The notes below the pieces were generated by a model. It did no database searches and was not told where the DNA came from. It saw only the letters and a list, made by a program, of their open reading frames with translations. Position numbers and translations under genes: made by a program. From an uncultured Lachnospiraceae bacterium (GTDB lineage: Bacteria; Bacillota_A; Clostridia; Lachnospirales; Lachnospiraceae), in assembly GCA_910585655.1 (NCBI GenBank), contig CAJUFW010000068.1, forward strand, positions 1-16,033: 16,033 nt of DNA, read 5' to 3'. Shown piece after piece: positions 6,835-14,498 of the stretch (within the stretch, counting starts at the first letter, position 1; each line of letters starts with the position of its first letter).

Positions 6835-8691
6835 CTAAAGTGCCATTTCATTGATCAATTTATTGTAAATTTCATCCATTACAGAAATCACCTTGGAAGA
6901 AAGCTCATATGCTTTTTGGAAACGGATCAGGTCCATCGCCTCTTCGTCGGTATCCACTCCGGAAATCGAAAGCCTTTGGTTCTCGATAGAATCCACGATA
7001 TTTTGCTGGCTCTTTGTAAAGTCATCCGCCTTACTTGTATCAATACCGACGTCGGAAATCCAGGTTTGGAAAAAGCTCTCCGGCTTGCCCTGACGGAACA
7101 TCATAATATCATCCTTTAAGGCAATCAACTGATCCAGTACTTTCTTTTCTTCTACACCCTGTGTAATCGTACCGGCGGCTGCAAGCAAATTTTCATCGTC
7201 CCAAATTGCTCTTGTGACGGTAAAATTGTCGGCATTTAATTTGTAATAGGTTGCCTCATCCGAAGAAAATCCATAAAAATCCGGGGCATCTTCTCGTTCC
7301 TCTTCTTCCTCATCTTCTCCCAGTTCCTCGTCGGTACGCTCCCAATTTACAAATTTATAATTCGTCCCGTCTGCCGGATGGGTTCCGTTAAAAAGATCAA
7401 TTCCCCGGTTCCCGTCCAAGTCTTCGCCCTTTTTATGCAGATCGTTAAACGCTTTGGCAAAGGTACGAATAAACTCGTTCATCTGTGTTAAGTAATATGG
7501 AATCCCTTTAAAATTCACCGGCTCACCAATCCGCGAACTCATTTCCTCCACATCGCTTACGACCGCCTTGGATTCATCCAGTTCAAAATGATACGTAAAC
7601 TCTCCGGTTTCCTCGTCTACTTCTACCTCAAAACGGGTATATTTGTATTCCTGGTTGCCTACGGTAATGACTCCCTCCTCCGGGATGTTTAGCCGGCTGA
7701 CGCTGTTGACGTTCGTCCCGGTAAGAATGATTTCGGTATCGCCCGCAGAAGCCGTCACCTTTCCCTGCAGGTTTCCTTCGTTGTTTCCGTCCCGCAGAGC
7801 CACCAGAGCTGCCAGTTTTCCGCCAAGCTGACTGCCGTACAAATCAAAATCCTGTCCGTCGCTCCAGGTCAGATCGTAGATACCCTTTACATCTGTACTA
7901 TGTGCCAAGTATTCTCTCGGAGTGACCTCAATTGTTTTATATTGGTAATCATTGACCAGATAAGTTCCGTTGACCTTTACCGCATAGGTTGTCAGACCTA
8001 CTTCCGGCGCGCCCATCGGCAATTCCTCGACGGATACGTTTACCAGCTCGGACAATTCATCGATCATCAGGTTTCTCTGGTCACGCAGATCATTTGCCTT
8101 AACGCCTTTGACCTCAATCGTATTGATCTGCTTATTAAGCGTGGCAAGCTGCTCCCCAATCGAATTGATCCGGTCAATCGTATTTTTTATATCAAAATTA
8201 CAGCCCTCCTGAACCGATTTCAGGTTTGTAGACATGTTGTTGAAATACTCCGTCAGACCCATTGCCGAGTTAATCGCCTGCCGTCTGGCTGAGCCGCTTG
8301 ACGGGTCTTTTGCCAGCTCCTCTAAGGAAGTGAACATCCCGGAAAAATTTGTCGTAAAACCTTCGTTGTTGATCTCATTAAAATAGCTTTGTACCTCTGC
8401 CATATAATAGCTTCTGCCGTAATACTCGCCATATACGGTTCTTGCCGTGCGGTACTTTTCATCATAATAGGCGTCCCGAATCTGATAAACTCCTGTTCCT
8501 ACCACACCGGTTCCCACCATACCATAGCTGGAATATACGTGAACTGCCTGCCCTGCCTGTCTGGCTAAATACTGCCTGGAATAGCCCTGCGTCTCCGCAT
8601 TAGTAATATTGTGAGCCGTCGTATGCAGCGCCCCCTGATGGACGTTTAAGCCGGTATACCCGATATTCAGCCCGAAAAATGTGTTTGGCAT
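6835..8691 (-). CDS. flgK: Hook-associated protein FlgK, second tandem copy
   Basis: FlgK (HAP1) forms the first ring joining hook to filament. This 618-aa protein has the FlgK N-terminus (FFGLNIGYTGLNVHQGALHTTAHNITNAETQGYSRQ in scattered family positions 5-40) and the C-terminal hallmark GVDTDEEAMDLIRFQKAY (578-595), then a helical end. A central acidic run lies about residues 455-475 (E-rich, encoded near 7282-7325). ATG at 8691 has GGAGGAGG upstream. Another FlgK-family gene lies only 19 bases upstream, and the two proteins are clearly divergent. Both keep D0/D1 ends, so neither looks decayed. One may form a different junction ring. The symbol is given by family, not by proven role. Confidence 0.9.
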   Translation of the reverse strand: MPNTFFGLNIGYTGLNVHQGALHTTAHNITNAETQGYSRQYLARQAGQAVHVYSSYGMVGTGVVGTGVYQIRDAYYDEKYRTARTVYGEYYGRSYYMAEVQSYFNEINNEGFTTNFSGMFTSLEELAKDPSSGSARRQAINSAMGLTEYFNNMSTNLKSVQEGCNFDIKNTIDRINSIGEQLATLNKQINTIEVKGVKANDLRDQRNLMIDELSELVNVSVEELPMGAPEVGLTTYAVKVNGTYLVNDYQYKTIEVTPREYLAHSTDVKGIYDLTWSDGQDFDLYGSQLGGKLAALVALRDGNNEGNLQGKVTASAGDTEIILTGTNVNSVSRLNIPEEGVITVGNQEYKYTRFEVEVDEETGEFTYHFELDESKAVVSDVEEMSSRIGEPVNFKGIPYYLTQMNEFIRTFAKAFNDLHKKGEDLDGNRGIDLFNGTHPADGTNYKFVNWERTDEELGEDEEEEEREDAPDFYGFSSDEATYYKLNADNFTVTRAIWDDENLLAAAGTITQGVEEKKVLDQLIALKDDIMMFRQGKPESFFQTWISDVGIDTSKADDFTKSQQNIVDSIENQRLSISGVDTDEEAMDLIRFQKAYELSSKVISVMDEIYNKLINEMAL

Positions 8692-8710
8692 AATACATCC
8701 TCCTCCAATT

Positions 8711-10666
8711 CTATAGACGTGTCAAAATATGCTCCAGCATTTCATCGATTACCGTAATATAACGAGATGCTGCATTGTAAGAATGTTGGAATTTAATCAA
8801 ATACGTCAGCTCTTCATCCGAGGAAACACCCATAATCTGCTGCCTCTGATCGTCTACCCCTTCTGTTGTCAGTTCCTGGTTATCCATAATGGATTTTAAC
8901 ACCTGTCCGGTATTGGCAATATCCGAAGTAAACGCCGTATAATACTCCATGAAATTATTCTTTGTCAGCGTATTCGGATTAAGCGTCGCAAACCGCTCGT
9001 CCCAGGCTGCGATCAATTCCTCTGCAATGTTCATATCATAATCGCCCGTACCGGCGCTTCTGCTCAGCGGCAGCTTGGATACGTTATCCCGGACAGCCGG
9101 GTTTAACTCAATCTCACCCAAGGAAAAGATGCTGTACGGATCGTTTTGATTCTCCGGCACATAAATATACAGCGGTTCTTCTTCCCTGCCTTCAAAAATC
9201 GTATAGGTATCCTCTGTCTGTAAGAAACGATTTTCAGACTTTCGGTTAAACAATCCCTCGCCTACGGTCTGTTCCGAATCAATTCCCGCCGGGGCATGCT
9301 TCGTATCTAAAATCTTAATCATATAACGTCCCGTCGGCTGTCCATTGGCATCCAACAGAGGTGTCACATAGCTCTTGGCATCCGGGTCGTCCGGGTCTGC
9401 ATCCGGATCGCCGATAAAATCTGCAAAATCTCCGGCATCCAACAGCGGAATATCCTCTTCCGGCAATGGATTGCCAAGGCGGTCTCGCCAGGTAATCTCC
9501 CCGCTGGCTTCGTCCCAGATTCCTGTAATCGTCGGGCTTAAAATATCGTTGAGCTTTGTCACCATCCCATGAACAAGCTGATCGAACTGCGCCTGTACAT
9601 TCATAATCACGGAACGTCCGGTCGTCAGATTATACTGATCGACGTCCTGTGCATATTTAGCCATCGCCGCCAAATACTGTTCTTCTCCGTCCCCGTCCCA
9701 TTCCCCTTCGGCATCTTGATAATACCGGATATCAGGTTCTACAGGGATATCCGTATAGTTTCCCACTTCGTCGCCCCTGGCAAGCAGAAGTCCCTTTAAA
9801 AATCCGATATCGTTATTCGCCTCGGAGGAAAACGGCACTGATAAGTTAAAGACACGTTCTCCGTCTCCCCAAATCGGATGGTAGACCTGCAGTTCGTTTT
9901 CACTGACCTCCAATGTAATTTCATTGACATTGATTTCAGTTACAAACATGCTTCCTTCTATATTGACGGACACCATACCATCATCATATTCGTGATAGGT
10001 ATAATTAACCAGTTTTCCCAACTCGTCTAACAGAGCATTTCTCTGGTCGCGGTAATCGTTTGCATTTTCCGTTGTACTCTCACACGAACGGATAATCCCG
10101 TTTAAATGCTGAATTTCATGACCGATTTCGTTGATCCGTTCCACACTGTTTTTTACTTGTGTATTGAGCTTTTGCTGGTATTGCTTCAATTGGTTATAAA
10201 TACTGTCTGCCCGCTCTAAAAAGCTTCCGGCAGACTGGATTAACGATGCTCTCGTCACAATGCTGTCCGGCTCCTTTGCCAGCTCCTGCATGGAGTTCCA
10301 AAGATTTTCCAATGTATTTTGAAACTGAACTCCCTCTAACTCACCGTATAACTCCTCGACCTCTTGTATCGCCTCATACTGCGCTTCATAAAATCCCTGA
10401 CGACCAAATTCCCTGCGGTATGCCTGATCCAAAAATACGTCCCGAATCTGGTTGACGGAAGCAATGAGCGTTCCTTTTCCTACCTGGTTCGTACCGGAAC
10501 CATACATCCCTACATTGGTGTAAACCCTGTCATTTTGTACCAGACGCTGACGGGTATAATCCGGCGTATCCGCATTTACAACGTTATGTGATGTAGTATG
10601 AAGGGAATTTTGGCTTGCCTGAAGACCAGATACTCCAACGTAAAAACTTCCAAATAAGCCGCCCAT
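8711..10666 (-). CDS. flgK: Hook-associated protein FlgK, first tandem copy
   Basis: The 651-aa FlgK-family protein begins MGGLFGSFYVGVSGLQASQN, followed by LHTTSHNVVNADTPDYTRQR (22-41), the classical D0 segment. It ends with GVSSDEELTYLIKFQHSYN (613-631) and a helical tail. A helical D1 stretch with DYRDQRNALLDELGKLVNYT (about 206-225) is also typical. Between about 430 and 445 there is an Asp/Pro-rich run (DPDADPDDPDA). ATG at 10666 follows AGAGGTGA. It follows the chaperone gene flgN by 33 bases and precedes the second flgK by 19, consistent with FlgN escorting both. Both copies exceed the roughly 550 aa of enterobacterial FlgK because of their middle parts. Confidence 0.92.
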   Translation of the reverse strand: MGGLFGSFYVGVSGLQASQNSLHTTSHNVVNADTPDYTRQRLVQNDRVYTNVGMYGSGTNQVGKGTLIASVNQIRDVFLDQAYRREFGRQGFYEAQYEAIQEVEELYGELEGVQFQNTLENLWNSMQELAKEPDSIVTRASLIQSAGSFLERADSIYNQLKQYQQKLNTQVKNSVERINEIGHEIQHLNGIIRSCESTTENANDYRDQRNALLDELGKLVNYTYHEYDDGMVSVNIEGSMFVTEINVNEITLEVSENELQVYHPIWGDGERVFNLSVPFSSEANNDIGFLKGLLLARGDEVGNYTDIPVEPDIRYYQDAEGEWDGDGEEQYLAAMAKYAQDVDQYNLTTGRSVIMNVQAQFDQLVHGMVTKLNDILSPTITGIWDEASGEITWRDRLGNPLPEEDIPLLDAGDFADFIGDPDADPDDPDAKSYVTPLLDANGQPTGRYMIKILDTKHAPAGIDSEQTVGEGLFNRKSENRFLQTEDTYTIFEGREEEPLYIYVPENQNDPYSIFSLGEIELNPAVRDNVSKLPLSRSAGTGDYDMNIAEELIAAWDERFATLNPNTLTKNNFMEYYTAFTSDIANTGQVLKSIMDNQELTTEGVDDQRQQIMGVSSDEELTYLIKFQHSYNAASRYITVIDEMLEHILTRL

Positions 10667-10699
10667 GGTATCACCTCTTCCTTGCTATTTTGCAGCTTC

Positions 10700-11227
10700 T
10701 TATTGCTTCGCGTCAAACATCCCTGTCTGCGAAGCCGACATCTGTACTTCTGATGCACTTTTGCCATATTGGCTTCCTGCTTGGCTCATCCCAGGTGACA
10801 TCCATGTGCTTTGAATAAAATTCATATTGAATTCGATCATTTCCAGGGATTGTTGTATCAGTGCTTTGTTTCTTTTATTGATATCCGACAGCCGTCCTAC
10901 GGTCTGCCGGAGTCGATCGTGCAGGCGTCTTAGAGCATCCTGCTCTGCCTCCTGCCCTTCTAATATCGCTATCAGCGTCCGAAAATCCAGAGTAGAAGGG
11001 TTCCGGTTCAACACGATCCCAATATTGACAATGACCTCTTGTCTCTTGCGTTCCAATGCACCGATACGGTCAACTGCTGACTGTTCTTGTTCGGTGATGG
11101 ATTGCAGAGCCTGGAGGTCATTTGCCACAATTACCTGCGTTTTCCTCTCTGCCAATGGAATCAAATCCTCATAAATCGCAGATTCTTCTTCCAAAGTCTG
11201 AGTCAGTTCTTCGATTAAGCTCGCCAC
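10700..11227 (-). CDS. flgN: FlgN family export chaperone
   Basis: FlgN chaperones bind the C-terminal helices of FlgK and FlgL and escort them to the export apparatus. This 175-aa helical protein has FlgN-type features: an N-terminal coiled coil (LIEELTQTLEEESAIYEDLI, 4-23), LVxRK-like ERKTQVIVANDLQAL, and the near-terminal DINKRNKALIQQSLEMIEF (about 114-132). A Ser/Gln/Gly-rich tail follows. The GTG start at 11227 is supported by GAGGAGAG about five bases upstream. Its place immediately before two flgK genes fits the role. The gene is 96 bases after flgM, and that gap contains a 9-bp-arm hairpin. Confidence 0.88.
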   Translation of the reverse strand: MASLIEELTQTLEEESAIYEDLIPLAERKTQVIVANDLQALQSITEQEQSAVDRIGALERKRQEVIVNIGIVLNRNPSTLDFRTLIAILEGQEAEQDALRRLHDRLRQTVGRLSDINKRNKALIQQSLEMIEFNMNFIQSTWMSPGMSQAGSQYGKSASEVQMSASQTGMFDAKQ

Positions 11228-11269
11228 TTCTCTCCTCTGCCTTTCTCTTTTCAGAACTGCCGTCCCCTG

Positions 11270-11306
11270 GGAACCAAAATCCCATACCTGCGGAAGCTTT
11301 GGTTCC
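11270..11306 (-). repeat. Hairpin between flgM and flgN
   Basis: Exact 9-bp arms GGAACCAAA (11270-11278) and TTTGGTTCC (11298-11306) are separated by 19 bases in the 96-base flgM-flgN gap. No T-run follows on the minus strand, so it is not an obvious terminator. mRNA processing or stabilisation that lets flgM level differ from the rest of the operon is a guess. Confidence 0.5.
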
Positions 11307-11323
11307 TATGGTCACGCGCAGCC

Positions 11324-11602
11324 CTATGCCTTCAGATCCAGGTAGCGTTCTACCAAACGCTCTGCGATATCCTGCCCGCTTACGGAATAGGTTCCGCTTG
11401 CAAGCTGCTGCCTGATAGCGTCTACTCTATCCTGCCTGATATCCGGAGCCGCTTGTACAGCAGCTTTCGCGAACACAAAATCATTTCCTGCCCGCGACAG
11501 CTCCAGCGAATCCCGGCTGCCCTCCGTCACACTCCCTGATGTCTTTTTGGGTTTGCTGGTCTGATATACCTGACTGATCTTATTAAAGGTATCAATCCTC
11601 AT
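11324..11602 (-). CDS. flgM: Anti-sigma-28 factor FlgM
   Basis: FlgM binds and inhibits the flagellar sigma factor sigma-28 until the hook is complete, then is exported or otherwise removed so late genes can be transcribed. This 92-aa protein has a disordered Ser/Lys-rich N-terminal half and the conserved C-terminal sigma-binding part DIRQDRVDAIRQQLASGTY, then VSGQDIAERLVERYL (about 54-89). ATG at 11602 is chosen because AGGTGA lies seven bases upstream; a TTG at 11617 has no comparable site. It is the first gene of unit 1 and is transcribed from a sigma-28 promoter, so it represses its own synthesis. The leader, about 163 nt, is long and contains no other gene. Confidence 0.93.
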   Translation of the reverse strand: MRIDTFNKISQVYQTSKPKKTSGSVTEGSRDSLELSRAGNDFVFAKAAVQAAPDIRQDRVDAIRQQLASGTYSVSGQDIAERLVERYLDLKA

Positions 11603-11771
11603 ACAAATCACCTGCAACCTTCCTTTTTTATTGTCTTGTCCTTCACAAACCCTCTAAGGAACCGTTTGGAAAAAAGTTCCCTAGCCCCGTCAGCCCTGCT
11701 TCGCTTCTGCTCTGCAATTCTGTAGCGGCCTGCAACAATCACTGCTGCATTGGTTTTTGTTTCTGTAATAT

Positions 11772-11798
11772 GTATCGGCAGGGCTTTAGAAAACTTTA
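11772..11798 (-). promoter_or_regulatory. Sigma-28 promoter of the flgM operon
   Basis: On the minus strand: TAAAGTTT (-35, 11791-11798, perfect), 11-nt spacer, GCCGATAC (-10, 11772-11779, one mismatch). The stop codon of the upstream decarboxylase gene (11796-11798) is part of the -35 box, so the two genes share bases. Transcription would start near 11765. The leader (11603-11765) holds weak hairpins, including TTGT-CCTTC-ACAA at 11636-11648, whose minus strand reads UUGU-GAAGG-ACAA. Confidence 0.93.
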
Positions 11799-13052
11799 GA
11801 GTGAAAGCCCTGAAAAGTCAAATGTTGCAAAATAGTCCTTTGGTGTTTCCGCCCTACGGATCTGCTCTATCCTGCCATCTTCTTTTAGAAGCAGCTCTGC
11901 CGAACGCAGCTTTCCGTTATAGTTATAGCCCATGGAAAAACCATGCGCGCCCGTATCATGCAGCACCAGATAATCTCCGATTTCTATTTTTGGAAGCATT
12001 CGATCAATGGCAAATTTGTCATTATTTTCACAAAGAGATCCCGTTACGTCATATTGAAACAAGCATGGCTCCTTCTCCTTTCCCAATACGGTAATATGAT
12101 GATAAGCTCCATACATTGCCGGGCGCATCAAGTTCACCGCACAGGCGTCTACCCCGATATATTCTTTATACGTATGCTTTTCATGGACAGCCTGCGTTAC
12201 CAGGCATCCATATGGCGCCAGCATAAACCGCCCCAGCTCTGTAAAAATTGCCACATCATCCATTCCTGCCGGAACCAAGATTTCTTCATAAGCTAAGCGC
12301 ACGCCTTCTCCAATCGCCAGGATATCATTTGGCTCTTGATCCGGATGGTACGCCACTCCGATTCCGCCTGACAGATTGATAAAAGTAATATGCGCTCCTG
12401 TCTCTTTTTTCAGACGAACTGCCAATGTAAAAAGCTGTCTTGCTAACATCGGATAATAGTCATTTGTCACCGTATTGCTTGCCAAAAACGAATGAATTCC
12501 AAACTCTTCCGCCCCCAGCTCCTTTAGCTGCCGGAAACCTTCCAGAATCTGTTCTGTTGTAAACCCATACTTCGCCTCTCCAGGGTTGTCCATAATGTCA
12601 TTGCTGATCTGGAATACGCCGCCAGGATTATAACGGCAGCAAATCTTTTTCGGTATTCCGGCAGTTTTTCTTAAAAATTCAATATGAGTAATATCATCCA
12701 GATTGATAATCGCTCCCATCTGACTGGCTTTCTGATATTCCTCTGCCGGTGTGACATTCGAGGAAAACATCACCTCTTCTCCCGTAATTCCAACCGCTTC
12801 TGAAAGCATCAGCTCTGTCAGAGAAGAACAATCCGTACCACACCCTTCCTCCTGTAAAATTTTTAAAATAAACGGGTTCGGTGTCGCCTTTACTGCAAAA
12901 TATTCCTTAAAACCTGGATTCCAAGAAAACGCCTGACGGAGCTTTCTGGCGTTTTCCCGAATTCCTTTCTCATCGTAAAGATGAAACGGAGTCGGGTAAG
13001 TTTTTACGATTTCCTCTATCTGTTCTTTGCTTACAAACGGTTTCTTTTCCAT
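11796..13052 (-). CDS. lysA: Diaminopimelate decarboxylase family PLP enzyme
   Basis: Fold-III PLP decarboxylase, likely meso-diaminopimelate to lysine plus CO2, the last step of lysine synthesis. The 418-aa sequence has the PLP lysine in YFAVKATPNP (K55), a glycine loop SGGIG (228-232), the CExxD motif (C341-E342-N-N-D345) contributed across the dimer, and GAHGFSMGYNYNG (368-380). It departs from textbook LysA at several points. The usual HxHIGSQ segment reads HSFLASN (187-193), so the PLP-stacking second His is Phe; EPGR reads ELGR (272-275). This pattern looks like a consistent subfamily of anaerobes annotated as LysA rather than decay, but the substrate could differ. ATG at 13052 follows AAGGAAGG. 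No functional link to flagella is apparent. Confidence 0.8.
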   Translation of the reverse strand: MEKKPFVSKEQIEEIVKTYPTPFHLYDEKGIRENARKLRQAFSWNPGFKEYFAVKATPNPFILKILQEEGCGTDCSSLTELMLSEAVGITGEEVMFSSNVTPAEEYQKASQMGAIINLDDITHIEFLRKTAGIPKKICCRYNPGGVFQISNDIMDNPGEAKYGFTTEQILEGFRQLKELGAEEFGIHSFLASNTVTNDYYPMLARQLFTLAVRLKKETGAHITFINLSGGIGVAYHPDQEPNDILAIGEGVRLAYEEILVPAGMDDVAIFTELGRFMLAPYGCLVTQAVHEKHTYKEYIGVDACAVNLMRPAMYGAYHHITVLGKEKEPCLFQYDVTGSLCENNDKFAIDRMLPKIEIGDYLVLHDTGAHGFSMGYNYNGKLRSAELLLKEDGRIEQIRRAETPKDYFATFDFSGLSL

Positions 13053-13110
13053 AAGTTATTCCTTCCTTTCCAATGTTTCTTTTATCGTTTATTCTAACGT
13101 TCTTAATTAA

Positions 13111-13138
13111 ATTGTATACATGGATACCAAAATACAAT
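13111..13138. repeat. Inverted repeat in the 333-base divergent intergenic region
   Basis: ATTGTAT (13111-13117) and ATACAAT (13132-13138) are exact reverse complements with a 14-base spacer, so the half-sites are 21 bases apart, about two helical turns. The spacing would fit a dimeric regulator upstream of the decarboxylase gene. The whole gap 13053-13385 is AT-rich and has no gene. Apart from this repeat and the promoter at 13241-13269, I saw no clear -35/-10 pair for the leftward gene. Confidence 0.35.
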
Positions 13139-13240
13139 CTTATTCCTTTATCAATATACAGGCTGCTTCTTTGTTTGTCAAGAGAAAATCATAGAATGAA
13201 TCGCTTTGATAGAATCTATGACGAATTCTTGTCTTTTTAC

Positions 13241-13269
13241 TTGTATTTTCTACGTACAACATGTATACT
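13241..13269 (+). promoter_or_regulatory. Probable housekeeping (sigma-A) promoter of the DUF1622 gene
   Basis: TTGTAT (13241-13246), 17-nt spacer, TATACT (13264-13269): four and five matches to TTGACA and TATAAT at the ideal spacing. A start near 13276 would leave a leader of about 110 nt, which includes a strong Shine-Dalgarno-like AGGAGG at 13325-13330 not used by the annotated gene. Confidence 0.55.
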
Positions 13270-13385
13270 ATACCTAATGGAACCGATAGGACAAGACCTG
13301 CCCCAAACAAATCAAGATATCAGCAGGAGGATTCGTTTGAAAGTAGTGTTTTACTCCTATCAGATTAAGGAAGAGAGGGTATTTT

Positions 13386-13766
13386 ATGGTTGCAGAATTT
13401 TTAGAGCATATTTTAGTTTTAATCATCGATCACATGATTCCATTATTGGAGCTAATGGGGGTATTTATTGTAGCAGTAGGCGCTCTTTCTAGTTTCTACA
13501 AATATGTCCGTTCCGGATTTCATTCCGAAAACACAGAATTGAAGCTGGGATTTGCCGAAACACTGGCGCTCGCGTTGGAATTCAAGATGGGCGGTGAGAT
13601 TTTAAAGACGGTTATCACACGTGAGATCGATGAAATGTACGTACTTGCCGCTATCATTGTACTCCGTGCTATCCTGACCTTTGTCATCCACTGGGAGATC
13701 AAATTTGACAAAGATCAGCAGCGATTTGCCACTAAAAAACGAATGGAAGATCTTTCCGATCAATAA
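13386..13766 (+). CDS. DUF1622 family small membrane protein
   Basis: A 126-aa protein of the DUF1622 family, whose function is unknown. Two hydrophobic segments (about 8-35 and 84-104) flank a loop with the family's conserved core, FAETLALALEFKMGGEILKT (56-75, allowing for spacing). A charged cytoplasmic-type tail (about 106-126) follows. No signal peptide cleavage site is evident. ATG at 13386 is preceded by GGAAGAGAGGG. A promoter of sigma-A type lies 117 bases upstream. The next gene on the same strand is a sigma-70-family factor 132 bases on, with a nested inverted repeat between them and no terminator of normal form. The two may be cotranscribed, but a functional tie is only a guess. 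Confidence 0.85.
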   Translation: MVAEFLEHILVLIIDHMIPLLELMGVFIVAVGALSSFYKYVRSGFHSENTELKLGFAETLALALEFKMGGEILKTVITREIDEMYVLAAIIVLRAILTFVIHWEIKFDKDQQRFATKKRMEDLSDQ

Positions 13767-13803
13767 AATCACACTTCTTTACTCCTGCTGCACTTACATA
13801 TTG

Positions 13804-13854
13804 GTTCGTTTTCCTAATTGAGATACCAAACGTATCTTACCTAATAAAACGAAC
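13804..13854. repeat. Nested inverted repeat upstream of the sigma factor gene
   Basis: Outer arms GTTCGTTTT (13804-13812) and AAAACGAAC (13846-13854) enclose inner arms AGATAC (13821-13826) and GTATCT (13832-13837) with a 5-base centre. Both pairs are exact and roughly share one centre. CCTAAT also occurs twice, at 13813-13818 and 13840-13845. A possible promoter (TTGAGA at 13818-13823, 18 bases, TAATAA at 13842-13847) falls inside, so the element could be an operator over the sigma gene promoter. There is no T-run for termination. Confidence 0.6.
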
Positions 13855-13898
13855 AATACAAACGACACATTTTCACAAAAGAGAACGGGGGAAAACAC

Positions 13899-14441
13899 AT
13901 GCTGACTTATGACCTATTTATGGACGACCAAGAAGACCGGGAAAAATTTTTACGGATTTATACCACTCATCGCGCCGCTATGTATCTGGCAGCCAACGCC
14001 GTCCTTGGCGATTATTGGATGGCAGACGACGCCGTACAGGAAGCTTCTTTAAAGATTATCCGCAACCTGCATAAGATCGATGAATCTGATCTTTTACGAA
14101 CCAGAGGCTTTGTAGCCAAGGTAGCACGAAATGTTGCCCTGACTATGCGAAAGGAAATGTCAAAAGAAATCCCAACATTAGACGATGAAATGGCAGAAAT
14201 GTTCCCGCCCAATACGGAAACGCCGGAGTCTATTATATTAGACCAGGAAATGTCCGATCATCTTCACGATCTTTTGTCTACGATGACAGAGGAGCATCAG
14301 GAAATTTTGGATATGGTCTATCTAAACGGCTTTAAAGTCGGAAAAGCCGCAGAGCTACTCGGGCTTTCCGGCGATGTAGCTAGAAAACGGCTGCAACGGG
14401 CAAAAGCCGCCTTAAAAAAGCGTCTCTTACAGGAATTTTAA
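13899..14441 (+). CDS. ECF-like sigma-70 family RNA polymerase sigma factor
   Basis: A 180-aa two-domain sigma factor that would direct RNA polymerase to an unknown promoter set. Region 2 spans about 15-60 and contains DDAVQEASLKIIRNLHKI (43-60), the characteristic DAVQE-type motif. A linker of about 40 residues follows. Region 4 spans about 120-178: LSTMTEEHQEILDMVYLNGF, then a helix-turn-helix (KVGKAAELLGLSGDVARKRL, 147-166). Region 3 is absent and the size fits the ECF group. It is not the flagellar sigma-28, which has regions 2, 3 and 4. ATG at 13899 follows a GGGGG stretch. No anti-sigma gene is adjacent downstream: a terminator and an opposite-strand gene follow. Confidence 0.88.
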   Translation: MLTYDLFMDDQEDREKFLRIYTTHRAAMYLAANAVLGDYWMADDAVQEASLKIIRNLHKIDESDLLRTRGFVAKVARNVALTMRKEMSKEIPTLDDEMAEMFPPNTETPESIILDQEMSDHLHDLLSTMTEEHQEILDMVYLNGFKVGKAAELLGLSGDVARKRLQRAKAALKKRLLQEF

Positions 14442-14448
14442 AAAACAG

Positions 14449-14488
14449 AAAGCCAAGACAGTTCCGGTTTCTACCAGGTCTTGGCTTT
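14449..14488. terminator. Strong, probably bidirectional terminator
   Basis: Perfect 11-bp arms AAAGCCAAGAC (14449-14459) and GTCTTGGCTTT (14478-14488) are separated by 18 bases. Rightward the stem runs into TTTCTTTTAT; leftward it is followed by CTGTTTTTTAAAA. It lies between the convergent sigma factor gene and the Rpn-like gene and can serve both. Confidence 0.88.
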
Positions 14489-14498
14489 TCTTTTATGG

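Noticed and set aside
13111..13138. ATTGTAT on the minus strand as -35 of a leftward promoter for the decarboxylase gene.
   Set aside because: No acceptable -10 hexamer at 16-18 bases; kept only as an inverted repeat.
13899..14441. The sigma factor could be the flagellar sigma-28.
   Set aside because: It is only 180 aa and lacks region 3; the pattern is that of ECF-type factors.
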